Assembly: GCF_042676065.1 (NCBI RefSeq)
Contig: NZ_JBHTJO010000002.1
Location: 248,001 to 312,000, forward strand
From: Methyloligella solikamskensis
GTDB lineage: Bacteria > Pseudomonadota > Alphaproteobacteria > Rhizobiales > Methyloligellaceae
Length of the DNA stretch: 64,000 nucleotides
Reading direction: 5' to 3'
Shown: positions 25,448 through 33,755 of the stretch, piece after piece
How positions within the stretch are numbered: position 1 is the stretch's first letter
Layout of the letters: each line of letters opens with the position of its first letter
Translations under genes and position numbers: made by a program
Notes under the pieces: model-generated
The model's database searches: none
What the model was told of the DNA's origin: nothing
The model's input: the letters and a program-made list of their open reading frames with translations, nothing else

Positions 25448-26584
25448 ATGCATCTACCGCTCGCTCATAACCGCGAAGATCTGCGTGTCGCCCTCCAGGG
25501 CTGCATCGCCGCGATCGCTGCCTACGTGATCTGCCATGCCGCAGGTCTGGACAAGGCGGGCTCCTGGGCGGTGATCTCCGCGCTGTTCGTGCTTCACCGC
25601 AATCTCGACGCCACCTTGAGCCTTGTCGGAATGCGCCTCGTGGCGACGGTCGTGGGCACGGTCGCGGGTCTTCTCCTGGTGCAGATGCTCCAGGGTGAAG
25701 ACTTCTCTCTCCTCCGCTTAGGCCTCGGCACCGGTCTCCTGATGCTCGTGGCGAGCCGCTGGCAGGGGCTGCGCTATGCGGTCGTGCCGGTCACCATTCT
25801 GGCCCTGTCGCCCGGCGCCGGCATCTTCGAAGGCGCGCTCACCAACGCGGCGGCGATTATCAGCGGCGCTCTGGTCGGCCTGGCGGCCACCATCCTCGTG
25901 TGGCCCCGCACGGCGTCGAACCGCGTCTTGTGGGAGACGAGCCGCGCCGCCCACGATTGCCGCCAGCTCCTGAACCGCATCCTGTGCGCCATCTTCGAAG
26001 ACGATGGCGAGCGGCTCGATTCCCTCCATGCGGCGTTCTACCGGAACCTCCAGAAAGCTCAGAGCACCGCCCAGGAAATCCGTCTGCGCCCGGCCCGGGA
26101 AAAGACCGCGGCCAAAACCATGCTGCGCCATCTGGAGCGCCTTTGGCATAACCTGCTGCTCATCGACCGGGTAATCACCGAGCATGGGCCGCGCCCGAAC
26201 CCGCAGGATTTGCGCGCTGTGCGCCCTGCCATGGAGGATCTGCGGAAGACGGCATCGGACTGCCTCGGTCAGGTGGAAGACTGCCTGCTGGAGGACTGCG
26301 AACCTCCGAAAGCCGAGGCGCTCAAGAGCGCCATCCGCAAGGCCGAGCAGGAAGCTCATACCGCGTTCGAGGCCTCCGATGCCGACCGGAGTGCCAGCGA
26401 GGAGCAAGCCATGCACGTGCTGCTCTATAGCGTGGGCGAAGTGAACGATTCCGTCTGCTACTTCGCCCAGAGCCTCGAGGACCGCGGGGCGCAGATCACC
26501 ACGCCCTTCGGCGCGGTCCGCGCGCGCCTGGCGCGTCTCTTCACCCCAAGCCTTCCCCAGACCGCCATGCTGCGCCGACGCTAG
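25448..26584 (+). CDS. FUSC-family (aromatic acid exporter-like) membrane protein
   Basis: 378 aa. The N-terminal half has about five or six membrane segments (ALQGCIAAIAAYVICHAAGL, ISALFVL, LVATVVGTVAGLLLV, AVVPVTILALSPG, AAIISGALVGLAATILVW) with the HRNLDATL loop typical of FUSC/ArAE proteins. The C-terminal half is a soluble helical domain. Full-length members are pumps for aromatic acids or fusaric acid, but shorter ones like this are of unknown cargo. ATG 25448 was chosen over an in-frame TTG at 25436. It lies 76 nt after the BLUF gene on the same strand and is convergent with the AhpD-like gene. Confidence 0.85.
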   Translation: MHLPLAHNREDLRVALQGCIAAIAAYVICHAAGLDKAGSWAVISALFVLHRNLDATLSLVGMRLVATVVGTVAGLLLVQMLQGEDFSLLRLGLGTGLLMLVASRWQGLRYAVVPVTILALSPGAGIFEGALTNAAAIISGALVGLAATILVWPRTASNRVLWETSRAAHDCRQLLNRILCAIFEDDGERLDSLHAAFYRNLQKAQSTAQEIRLRPAREKTAAKTMLRHLERLWHNLLLIDRVITEHGPRPNPQDLRAVRPAMEDLRKTASDCLGQVEDCLLEDCEPPKAEALKSAIRKAEQEAHTAFEASDADRSASEEQAMHVLLYSVGEVNDSVCYFAQSLEDRGAQITTPFGAVRARLARLFTPSLPQTAMLRRR

Positions 26585-26597
26585 GCCGAACGAACCA

Positions 26598-27164
26598 TCA
26601 GCCTTTCTCGTCTGTCGACTGGGAAGGCAGAGCGCAGAACCCTTGCGGCGGCACGTCGAGCGCCGCGTTGAACTTGCTGGAGAGATTCTGGAAGGCGATC
26701 AGCCCCGTCAGCTCGACGATTCCGTCCTCGTCGAAATGCTCCCGTAGGGCAATGAAATGGGCGTTCGTCGTCTCCTTATCCGACAGGGTCACGGCTTCCG
26801 CATAATCGAGAGCCGCCCTCTCACGGTCGTCGAACAGATTGCTCTCCCGCCAGTCTGGCAGCGCCTCCACCTTCTCCATATCCACGCCACGCTTCATCAG
26901 CGTCGAAGAGTTCAGATCCACGCAGAAAGCGCAGTGATTGAGCTGGGAGACCCGCACGGTGATCAGCGAGCGCAAACGGGGATCGATGGGCGAGCTGTTC
27001 CGGTCGATCATGCCGTAGAGGAGCGCCACGCCGACGAACAGCCGCGGCGCACGGCCCCAGACGAGGGCCGGATCGAGCACGGCGCCGTATTTCCGGCGCT
27101 GGCTCCAGAAGAATGGCTTCAGATACCAGGGATAGGATTTGAGGGGTTTCGGCGCGATGCGCAT
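26598..27164 (-). CDS. Carboxymuconolactone decarboxylase/AhpD-like protein
   Basis: 188 aa all-helical protein. The AhpD-type CxxC motif is present as Cys78 and Cys81 in NHCAFCVDLN, and the region around it (RSLITVRVSQLNHCAFC) matches the peroxidase-related branch. The C-terminal half carries DRERAALDYAEAVTLS and ELTGLIAFQNLSSKFN, as in other family members. Such proteins reduce peroxide-linked partners or act as small disulfide reductases. The physiological partner is not visible here. It is convergent with the FUSC gene. Confidence 0.87.
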   Translation of the reverse strand: MRIAPKPLKSYPWYLKPFFWSQRRKYGAVLDPALVWGRAPRLFVGVALLYGMIDRNSSPIDPRLRSLITVRVSQLNHCAFCVDLNSSTLMKRGVDMEKVEALPDWRESNLFDDRERAALDYAEAVTLSDKETTNAHFIALREHFDEDGIVELTGLIAFQNLSSKFNAALDVPPQGFCALPSQSTDEKG

Positions 27165-27272
27165 GGCCAGAAATCGCTGCTAAGGGTCGCTGCTAGGATC
27201 GTCGTTGCGCCCATCATGGGCAGGAACGCGAACGAGCCTAGGCGCCAGGCCGCGCGAGCCGCAATGCAAAGG

Positions 27273-27312
27273 GCGCCCCCGCCCCATCACGTTGTCGCGA
27301 GGGGCGGGGCGC
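27273..27312 (-). terminator. Probable terminator downstream of the DUF2267 gene
   Basis: GCGCCCCCGCCCC (27273-27285) and GGGGCGGGGCGC (27301-27312) form a 12-bp GC stem with one bulged C and a 15-nt loop. Read on the minus strand the stem is followed by CCTTTGCATT. It sits 36 nt past the stop of the DUF2267 gene. Confidence 0.45.
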
Positions 27313-27348
27313 AGTCACGCCTGATGGTCAGGCGCGAGATGCCGGCCG

Positions 27349-27771
27349 CTAGTGGAAGTAGCCCTTCAGCTCTTCCGGCAAGGACTGCTTCACATCTCCC
27401 ATCTCGCCATCGGAGATATGGGTGTCCAGCAGCTTGAACACGGCGCGGGTCGCGCGGTCGGGATCGATCGGATCGCTGGATTTCAGGTGCTCCGACACCT
27501 TCTCCAGAAACTCAGACTCCGAGCGGATCTTCTCCGGCTTACCGGCCGGCTCGTAGCCGTCGTAATAGATGCCGCGCACCAGCGTCGGCAGCTGCGAGGC
27601 GAGATGCGCCGATTCCTCCGGCGGAAGCCGGTCACGCAGGGCGAACAGCACGGCCCGCAGCGCGTGATAGGAATTCTGCTTGTCGGGACCGACGGTTTCG
27701 CCGATCTCGTTGAGCCAGCTATTGGTCGTCTGCAATGTCTTGTCGAAGACTTCGAGACCCGTAGCACTCAT
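27349..27771 (-). CDS. DUF2267 family protein
   Basis: 140 aa soluble helical protein. DUF2267 features are FDKTLQTTNSWLNEIGETVG, HALRAVLFALRDRLPPEESA (the family's most conserved stretch), LPTLVRGIYYDGYEPAGKP and the C-terminal ISDGEMGDVKQSLPEELKGYF. The family is widespread in environmental bacteria, often near stress genes, and has no known biochemical activity. The start at 27771 has a very good GGGAGGAGAACC ribosome site. It is divergent from the MFS gene with 149 nt between. Confidence 0.9.
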   Translation of the reverse strand: MSATGLEVFDKTLQTTNSWLNEIGETVGPDKQNSYHALRAVLFALRDRLPPEESAHLASQLPTLVRGIYYDGYEPAGKPEKIRSESEFLEKVSEHLKSSDPIDPDRATRAVFKLLDTHISDGEMGDVKQSLPEELKGYFH

Positions 27772-27920
27772 GGTTCTCCTCCCTTCTTCGATGTTGACTG
27801 GTCCTGCGCCCAACGGCTGCTGCGGATCATTGTTCCTGCCGCGGCGCTCGCGATCGGTGTCAAATCCGATATCCTGCGGAACGGCCAAACAGGGCAGAGT
27901 GGCCAAGGGGGAGGGGCGAA

Positions 27921-29165
27921 ATGATTGGGGCGATGCTTCCGGAGTCACTGCGCGGCTGGAGCCGGTCTCAGCGCCACGCCGTGATCGCCAGCTATCTCGG
28001 CTGGACCCTGGATGCGTTCGATTTCTTCCTGCTGGTCTTCGTCATCGTGGACGTGGCCGAAGAGTTCGGCGCCTCCATCGAGGCCGTTACCTGGGCGGTG
28101 ACCCTCACCCTGGCGCTTCGCCCGGTCGGCGCGCTGATTTTCGGCCGTCTCGCCGACCGCTACGGTCGGCGGCCCGTACTGATGATCGACGTGCTGGCCT
28201 ATTCGATTCTTGGCTTCGTCACCGCGTTCTCGCCCAACCTCATGATCTTCATCATCATTCGCGCCCTATTCGGCATCGCCATGGGCGGCGAATGGGGCGT
28301 CGGCGCATCGCTGACCATGGAATCGATCCCCGCCAAATCCCGCGGCATGGTGTCGGGCATCCTCCAGGCGGGGTATCCAACGGGCTATCTGCTGGCGGCC
28401 ATCGTCTACGGCCTGCTCTACGAATATATCGGCTGGCGCGGCATGTTCATGGTGGGCATCCTGCCGGCCTTGCTGGTGCTCTATATCCGCCAGTTCGTCC
28501 ATGAATCCCCCGGCTGGCGGAGGGAGCATGCGGGGGCGAGCCGCATCGTCGACATCCTGCGCCGCCACTGGACCCTGACCGTCTATGCCGTGCTTTTCAT
28601 GATGTGCATGGCCTTCTTCAGCCACGGCACCCAGGATCTCTACCCGACCTTCCTGAAGGTCGATCGCGGCCTCGACCCGCGCACCATCGGCGCCATCGCG
28701 GTGGTCTATAATCTTGGCGGTATCCTGGGCGGTATCGTCTTCGGGGCGTGGTCGCAGAAGATCGGCCGCCGCAACGCCCTCATCATCGGCGCCGTTGGGG
28801 CGCTCGCGGTCCTGCCGTTCTGGACCATGGCCCATAACGTCGTGATCCTGGCGGGAGCGGCCTTCCTCATGCAGTTCACCGCCCACGGCTGCTGGGGCGT
28901 TGTGCCGGCTCATCTCAACGAGATTTCGCCGCCGGAAGCCCGGGGCACCTTCCCGGGCTTCGTCTATCAGCTCGGCAATCTTCTTGCGTCCGGCAACGCG
29001 ACCCTGCAAGCAGGGCTCGCCACGAGCTTCGGCGGTTATGCGCCGGCGCTCATGATCGTCGCGGCCGGCGCCGGCATCGGCGTGGCGCTGCTCTCCTTCT
29101 TCGGCCGGGAGGCCAGGGAGATCGACATGGCGTTGGCATCTGAATCTCAAGCACCGAAGGAGTAG
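27921..29165 (+). CDS. MFS transporter, metabolite:H+ symporter type
   Basis: 414 aa with about twelve membrane segments. The major-facilitator signature between segments 2 and 3 is FGRLADRYGRRPVLM, and the D-F-F/D motif DAFDFFLLVF in segment 1 is typical of carboxylate and aromatic-acid symporters. IRALFGIAMGGEWGVGASL and ESIPAKSRGMVSGILQAGY match the sialate/lactate-type branch. It probably takes up a small organic acid by proton symport; the actual substrate cannot be read. A small exported protein gene follows 9 nt after its stop, so the two are cotranscribed. Confidence 0.87.
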   Translation: MIGAMLPESLRGWSRSQRHAVIASYLGWTLDAFDFFLLVFVIVDVAEEFGASIEAVTWAVTLTLALRPVGALIFGRLADRYGRRPVLMIDVLAYSILGFVTAFSPNLMIFIIIRALFGIAMGGEWGVGASLTMESIPAKSRGMVSGILQAGYPTGYLLAAIVYGLLYEYIGWRGMFMVGILPALLVLYIRQFVHESPGWRREHAGASRIVDILRRHWTLTVYAVLFMMCMAFFSHGTQDLYPTFLKVDRGLDPRTIGAIAVVYNLGGILGGIVFGAWSQKIGRRNALIIGAVGALAVLPFWTMAHNVVILAGAAFLMQFTAHGCWGVVPAHLNEISPPEARGTFPGFVYQLGNLLASGNATLQAGLATSFGGYAPALMIVAAGAGIGVALLSFFGREAREIDMALASESQAPKE

Positions 29166-29174
29166 CGAAGAGCG

Positions 29175-29645
29175 ATGCGCGTATTGTCCAGACTTTCCGG
29201 AACCTGTGTGGCCCTATGCCTGCTGGTTCTGCTCTGCAGCCCTGCCTCCGCCGCCGACGAGCCGGAGGCGGTCGCGCTGGTGCAAGGGCTCTACGAGGCC
29301 CAAGCGAAGCTGCTGGCAGAAGAGGACATGCCCCTGGTCAAGGTGCCCCGCGTTTCGATCCGCTATTTCGATCCCTTCGTCGCCGGTCAGCTCGACGCTA
29401 CGGATCTCGACTTCGATCCTGTCTACGACGCCCAGGACTATGACGTGACCGATGTGCGGGTGGCGCTCGATCCGGAGATGCCCGAGCTACGCGGCACCAC
29501 CTTTGTGCAGGTGCATTTCAAGAATTTTGGCACCGAGCGGCAGCTCACCTATCTGCTGCGGCCCATGGAGGGTGGCGGCCCCTTGCGGGTGATCGATATC
29601 GAATCCGCCGATTGGCGCCTGTCAGAGCTGCTCGCCGCGAACTAG
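29175..29645 (+). CDS. Exported hypothetical protein downstream of the MFS gene
   Basis: 156 aa. A signal peptide (hydrophobic about residues 10-25, ending PASAADEPEA) precedes a domain with a helix (AVALVQGLYEAQAKLLAEE) and several strands: VSIRYFDPFVAG, FDPVYDAQDYDVTDVRVAL, TFVQVHFKNFGTERQLTYLL and VIDIESADWRLSELL. The order resembles DUF3828/NTF2-like periplasmic proteins. No catalytic residues stand out. Its start is 9 nt from the MFS stop, so it may act as a periplasmic partner of that transporter, which is an inference from spacing alone. Confidence 0.65.
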   Translation: MRVLSRLSGTCVALCLLVLLCSPASAADEPEAVALVQGLYEAQAKLLAEEDMPLVKVPRVSIRYFDPFVAGQLDATDLDFDPVYDAQDYDVTDVRVALDPEMPELRGTTFVQVHFKNFGTERQLTYLLRPMEGGGPLRVIDIESADWRLSELLAAN

Positions 29646-29665
29646 CGGGGCACGAGCAGAAGAAA

Positions 29666-29689
29666 GCGGGCCGGCGTGCACCGGCCCGC
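29666..29689 (-). terminator. Strong terminator hairpin between convergent genes
   Basis: GCGGGCCGG (29666-29674) pairs perfectly with CCGGCCCGC (29681-29689), 9 bp with a 6-nt loop. On the minus strand it is followed by TTTCTTCT, so it terminates the PepSY gene at 29706-29996. It probably also stops rightward transcripts from the exported-protein gene ending at 29645. Confidence 0.6.
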
Positions 29690-29705
29690 ACTCCAGGACG
29701 ATAGA

Positions 29706-29996
29706 CTAGTCGTCGTAGTTCTTCAGGATCTCTCCCGTCTCGGGATGAACGTAGGCCTCGATGCGAGTGCCGTCCTTGTCGGTCATCTCGACCTCGTAGG
29801 CGCCGTCATCGGTCTCGATCTCCCGGACGTCGTAGCCCTGGTCCTTCAGGTTCGACTTCAGCTCCGCAGGCGACATCCACTTGTCGGCCGGCACGTTCAG
29901 CCGGTTGACGGGATCGGCCATGGCAGGCGTCGCCATAACAGAGGTCGACATGGCGAAGGCACCGAGAACGGCGAGGGTGATTGCTGTCTTACGCAT
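29706..29996 (-). CDS. PepSY-domain periplasmic protein, copy 1
   Basis: 96 aa. A signal peptide (hydrophobic about residues 5-25, ending TPAMADP) precedes one PepSY domain: KWMSPAELKSNLKDQGYDVREIETDDGAYEVEM, DKDGTRIEAYVHPETGEI, ending KNYDD. Single-domain PepSY proteins are periplasmic and often sit with two-component systems, where they are thought to tune sensing or protease activity. The start has an AAGGAG ribosome site. It is divergent from a second PepSY gene and the response-regulator/kinase operon, across a 131-nt region that holds a tandem operator-like repeat. Confidence 0.88.
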   Translation of the reverse strand: MRKTAITLAVLGAFAMSTSVMATPAMADPVNRLNVPADKWMSPAELKSNLKDQGYDVREIETDDGAYEVEMTDKDGTRIEAYVHPETGEILKNYDD

Positions 29997-30085
29997 TGTT
30001 TGCTCCTTCTCTCGTGATGTCGGGTTTTGGCCCGTTCGATGTGTGCGAGACTGGAGCACCCCCGCTGATACGGTGCTGACCGGTC

Positions 30086-30103
30086 TTGTCAGGGTTTTGT
30101 CAG
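30086..30103 (+). promoter_or_regulatory. Tandem direct repeat, candidate OmpR-family regulator site
   Basis: TTGTCAG-N4-TTGTCAG, two perfect 7-bp copies at 30086 and 30097 with an 11-bp period, directly after a GACCGGTC palindrome at 30078-30085. An 11-bp tandem spacing is what OmpR/PhoB-family response regulators usually recognise. It lies in the divergent PepSY promoter region, 24 nt before the start of the PepSY-regulator-kinase operon. Confidence 0.55.
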
Positions 30104-30127
30104 CTTCTTCCGGGCAGGTTGAGCGCC

Positions 30128-30457
30128 ATGGAATATGCACTCCGATCCATAGCGAAGCCGGCGGTTTTCCTCCTCCTTGCGAGCCTGCTTGTGGTGCCGG
30201 GAATCGTCCATGGCGACGATGACGACGATCACGAGTTCGCTCGGCGCGCGGTAGAGCAGGGCCTCGTGGCCCCGCTTGCCGAGATCGCCGAGAAGGTCAG
30301 CGAGGAGATCCCCGGCGAGATCATCGAGGTCGAGCTGGACCGCGAGGACGGCATCTATGTCTACGAGTTCAAGATCCTGACCGGGCAGGGCCGTCTGCTG
30401 GAGGTCGAGGTCGACGCGAACACCGCCGAGATCCTCGACCTGGAGGACGAGGACTGA
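30128..30457 (+). CDS. PepSY-domain periplasmic protein, copy 2 (operon with two-component system)
   Basis: 109 aa. A signal peptide (hydrophobic about residues 11-27, ending VHGDDDDD) is followed by a short aspartate cluster. The PepSY domain begins ARRAVEQGLVAPLAEIAEKV, continues with IPGEIIEVELDREDGIYVYEFKIL and ends VEVDANTAEILDLEDED. It is the first gene of an operon with a response regulator and histidine kinase (TGATG junction), so it probably modulates the kinase in the periplasm. It is divergent from PepSY copy 1. The two differ in length and sequence, so they are old paralogs. Confidence 0.88.
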   Translation: MEYALRSIAKPAVFLLLASLLVVPGIVHGDDDDDHEFARRAVEQGLVAPLAEIAEKVSEEIPGEIIEVELDREDGIYVYEFKILTGQGRLLEVEVDANTAEILDLEDED

Positions 30458-31143
30458 TGCATATCCTCATCGTCGAGGACGATGCACGCATCGCCGCCGA
30501 TATCGAAAAGGCGCTCTCCGCGGCCGGGTTCTCGTCAGAGCTGTCGGCGGATGGCGAGGACGCCTGGTTTCGCGGCGACACGGGCGCGTTCGATGCCATC
30601 ATCCTCGATCTCGGCCTGCCCAAAATGGACGGCCTCGCGGTGCTGAAGCGCTGGCGGGCAGGCGGCAAGCAGACGCCGGTCCTGATTCTCACCGCCCGGG
30701 GCGCCTGGCCGGAGCGGGTGGAGGGGATCGATGCCGGGGCCGACGACTACCTGACCAAGCCCTTCCGCATGGAAGAGCTGGTGGCGCGCATCCGGGCGCT
30801 TGTCCGCCGTGCCTCAGGCCATGGCGCAGCCCTGATTGAGGCCGGCAATCTCACCCTAGACACCGTGCAGATGCGGCTTTCCAATCGCGGCGTCCCGGTC
30901 TCCTTGTCGCCCCTGGAATACCGGCTCATGAGCTATCTGATGCACCAGAAGGGCAGGGTCGTTCCGCCGACGGAGCTGATCGAGCATCTCTATGGCGACG
31001 ACGATGCCCGCGATGCGAACGCACTCGAGGCGGTGATTACGCGGCTGCGCAAGAAGCTCGGGGCGGGCGCCATCGAAACCCGCCGCGGTTTTGGTTATTG
31101 CATCGCGGACGGTCCGGAGGCTGTGCCGGACAAGGCATCATGA
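30457..31143 (+). CDS. OmpR-family response regulator (PepSY-linked)
   Basis: 228 aa. The receiver domain (about 1-118) has acidic pocket Asp8/Asp9, phosphoacceptor Asp51 (IILDLGLP), Thr79 and Lys101 (YLTKPF). The winged-helix DNA-binding domain (about 125-222) has the family pattern VSLSPLEYRLMSYLM and VITRLRKKLGAGAIETRRGFGY. The ATG shares one base with the stop of the PepSY gene and its own stop overlaps the kinase start by 4 nt, so all three are translationally coupled. The tandem TTGTCAG site upstream of the operon is the likely target for autoregulation. Confidence 0.95.
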   Translation: MHILIVEDDARIAADIEKALSAAGFSSELSADGEDAWFRGDTGAFDAIILDLGLPKMDGLAVLKRWRAGGKQTPVLILTARGAWPERVEGIDAGADDYLTKPFRMEELVARIRALVRRASGHGAALIEAGNLTLDTVQMRLSNRGVPVSLSPLEYRLMSYLMHQKGRVVPPTELIEHLYGDDDARDANALEAVITRLRKKLGAGAIETRRGFGYCIADGPEAVPDKAS

Positions 31144-32492
31144 GCCGCGGCTCACTGCGCTGGCGCCTGCTTCTCGCAGGTGGCATCTCCAGCCTCGTCG
31201 CGGTGCTGATCGCGGCGGCACTCCTCATCCTCCTGTTCGAGCGCCACGTCGCAAGCTCCGCTGACAACGAGCTGAACGTCCATCTCGACCAGCTCATTGC
31301 CGGTTTGGGGCGCGGACCCGACGGCGGCATCGCGGTCGTCACGCCGCCAGGCGACAGCCGCTTCCGTGAGCCGCTCTCCGGACTCTACTGGGAGGTCAAG
31401 GTCGTGCCCGACGGCCCCACCTACCGTTCCCGCTCGCTTTGGGATTTCACGCTGACATTTCGCAAGACCGCCGGAGACGGTGGAGTGAAGCAAGTCAGTC
31501 TTGAGGGGCCGGGCGACACCGATCTTCATGGCTTGCAGCGTAGCGTCGTGCTGCCCCAAAGGCTGGGCGGCGGCACCGTGGAGGCGGTGGTGGCCCTCGA
31601 CGCCACGGAGCTGCAATCGGCGACGCGCCGTTTCGCCGGCATCCTCGTGCCGTCGCTCCTGCTGATCGGCGTGCTGCTGGGGGCTGCCGCTTTTGCCCAG
31701 GTCACTATCGGCCTGCGTCCGCTGAGGACCATGCGGGAGCGCCTCGCCAGGATCCGGTCTGGCCGCGAAGATCGTCTTGGCTCGGCCCTCCCCGACGAGG
31801 TGCAGCCGCTCGCCACCGAGATCGACAGCTTGCTTGCCGCCCGCGCCGATCAGGTGGAGACCGCCCGCCGCCGCGCCGCCGATCTCGCCCACGGCCTCAA
31901 GACGTCGCTTCAGGTCCTCTCAGGCGAAGCCCGCAGCTTGCGGGAGAAGGGCGACAAGGATGCCGCCGACAACATCGAGCTTCTTGCAGACGCCATGCAG
32001 CGTCATGTGGAGCGTCAGCTCGCCCAGGCGCGGCTCGCGCCCCAGATAGGGGCTCGCGCCGAGATTGCGAAGGTGGTGGCAACCGTTCTGCGGGTCGTGG
32101 AGCGGACGCCGCGCGGGGCAGGGCTGACTTGGTCGGCGGATGTGCCCGAGGGCCTTGCCGCCCGGATCGACGCCCAGGATCTCGCCGAGGCACTTGGTAA
32201 TCTGCTGGAGAATGCGGCCCGCCATGCCAAAAGCACGGTGGTGATCTCCGCTCGGGCGGAAGACGGCGCAGCCCATCTCACGGTCTCCGACGACGGGCCC
32301 GGCATCCCGGAGGATCAATTCGATGCGGTGCTGCGCAGGGGCGGCCGGCTGGACGAGACAGGCGGCGGGGCCGGTCTCGGCCTCGCCATCGTCGGCGATA
32401 TCGCGGAAGCCTGGGGCGGTACCGTCAGGCTGGAGAGCAACGCACCTGGCCTTGCCGTTCACCTGATCCTACCCTTGGCTGCGGAAGGTTGA
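31140..32492 (+). CDS. Sensor histidine kinase (PhoQ/QseC-like architecture)
   Basis: 450 aa inner-membrane kinase. It has TM1 at about 11-33, a periplasmic sensor part of about 130 residues and TM2 at about 166-190, followed by a HAMP-like region. The phosphoacceptor His251 sits in DLAHGLKTSLQVL. The ATPase domain has N box LGNLLENAARHA, G1 DDGPGIPED and G2 GGAGLGLAIVGDIAEAWGG. The HisKA motif is usually H-x-L-(K/R)-T-P; here the proline is Ser256. It overlaps the response regulator gene by 4 nt and ends 4 nt before the convergent second kinase. The signal sensed is unknown. Confidence 0.93.
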   Translation: MSRGSLRWRLLLAGGISSLVAVLIAAALLILLFERHVASSADNELNVHLDQLIAGLGRGPDGGIAVVTPPGDSRFREPLSGLYWEVKVVPDGPTYRSRSLWDFTLTFRKTAGDGGVKQVSLEGPGDTDLHGLQRSVVLPQRLGGGTVEAVVALDATELQSATRRFAGILVPSLLLIGVLLGAAAFAQVTIGLRPLRTMRERLARIRSGREDRLGSALPDEVQPLATEIDSLLAARADQVETARRRAADLAHGLKTSLQVLSGEARSLREKGDKDAADNIELLADAMQRHVERQLAQARLAPQIGARAEIAKVVATVLRVVERTPRGAGLTWSADVPEGLAARIDAQDLAEALGNLLENAARHAKSTVVISARAEDGAAHLTVSDDGPGIPEDQFDAVLRRGGRLDETGGGAGLGLAIVGDIAEAWGGTVRLESNAPGLAVHLILPLAAEG

Positions 32493-32495
32493 GGT

Positions 32496-33755
32496 CTACG
32501 CTTCGCTCGCCAGCGGTAGGCGGATCGTCTGGCGCAACCCCTTGGACGTCTTGTTCTCGATGGTCACGTCGCCGCCCGCCCGCTGCAAGATCTCCTTAGC
32601 GATAGTGAGCCCGAGCCCGGCACCGGCGATGTTCTGCCGGCGGGCCGGATCGACCCGGAAGAACGGCTCGAAGATCTGCGCCAGAAGATCGTCGGGAATG
32701 CCCGGCCCGTTATCGTCGATGCGCACGATCGCCTCGCCATCGTCCTCGATCAGGGCGATGGAGGCACCGCCCCCATGGGTCGCGGCATTGATGATCAGGT
32801 TGCGCAGCGCCCGGGACAGGGCCAGCGTGCTGCCGCTCACCGTCAGCGGCGGTAGGGCGCCCAGCGCCACGGACCGGCCTTGGGTGCGCAGCTCTCCGGC
32901 TATTTCTTTCAAAAGATCGTCTAGCCGGATCCTCTCCGGCGCCGGCTGATCGACCTCCTCGCGCACCAGCAGGATGGCGCTGTCGGCGATCCGGTCCAAC
33001 TCGTCCAGATCCTTCAGCCAGAGTGCGCGCTCGTCATCGTCGAGATCGAGAAACTCGGCCCGGAGCCGCATCCGCGTCATGGGCGTGCGTAGATCGTGGC
33101 CGGCCGCCGCGACGAGCCGCATTCGGCTTTCCACCGCCGTTCGCAGGCGCGCCGAGAGGCGGTTCAGCGCTTGCGCCGTGGCCCGCACCTCCGCCGGTCC
33201 CTTCTCGGGCAGCCTCGGCAGGATAGCCTCCGGCTCCACCGCCGCCACGGCATTCTCCAGCATCACCAGAGGCCGCGTCATTCGGTAGGACACGAAGATG
33301 GCGATCGCCGCCGCCGCTGCCGTGAGATAGAGCATCCACTTGGAGAAGATCCGCCAGCCCACGCCGGGACGCGGCAGATGGGGCATGGGGATCAGCAGGT
33401 AGCCCTGGTCGCCGGCCTGGATCGACACCATGAAAGGCTCGGCGCGGCTTTCCCGTGTGACCCGCACGCCAAGGTCCGAGCCTTTCTTCTCCAGGGTGCT
33501 CTGGAGCCAGTTGGTCATGTCGGTGTCGTATTGCCCGGGGGCCGGCGTCTTCGAATAGTTCACGACACCCGCGGCCGCATCGGGATTGGCGGCTGCGAGC
33601 TTGGCCATCACGATGATGTCCTCCGCGATGGGCTCGATGGTGGTCTTCGGCCCCGGCGGCCCGAACACGAACATCGAGATCGCGGTGGTTGATCCCACGA
33701 CGCCGACGATCACGGCGATCAGCAGGATCGCGATGCGGACACGCAAGGTATTCAC
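32496..33755 (-). CDS. Sensor histidine kinase (EnvZ-like)
   Basis: 419 aa. TM1 is at about 8-30, followed by a periplasmic segment of about 110 residues with a YLLIPMPHLPRPG stretch. TM2 is at about 138-157, then HAMP (YRMTRPLVMLENAV). HisKA has phosphoacceptor His220 in AAGHDLRTPMTRMRLR, closely matching EnvZ. The HATPase has N box RALRNLIINAATHG, G1 DDNGPGIPDD, F box FEPFFRVDPARRQN and G2 GAGLGLTIAKEI. It overlaps its response regulator gene by 4 nt (33752-33755) and is transcribed after it. The Met/His-rich protein gene that faces this pair may encode a periplasmic partner. Confidence 0.95.
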   Translation of the reverse strand: MNTLRVRIAILLIAVIVGVVGSTTAISMFVFGPPGPKTTIEPIAEDIIVMAKLAAANPDAAAGVVNYSKTPAPGQYDTDMTNWLQSTLEKKGSDLGVRVTRESRAEPFMVSIQAGDQGYLLIPMPHLPRPGVGWRIFSKWMLYLTAAAAAIAIFVSYRMTRPLVMLENAVAAVEPEAILPRLPEKGPAEVRATAQALNRLSARLRTAVESRMRLVAAAGHDLRTPMTRMRLRAEFLDLDDDERALWLKDLDELDRIADSAILLVREEVDQPAPERIRLDDLLKEIAGELRTQGRSVALGALPPLTVSGSTLALSRALRNLIINAATHGGGASIALIEDDGEAIVRIDDNGPGIPDDLLAQIFEPFFRVDPARRQNIAGAGLGLTIAKEILQRAGGDVTIENKTSKGLRQTIRLPLASEA

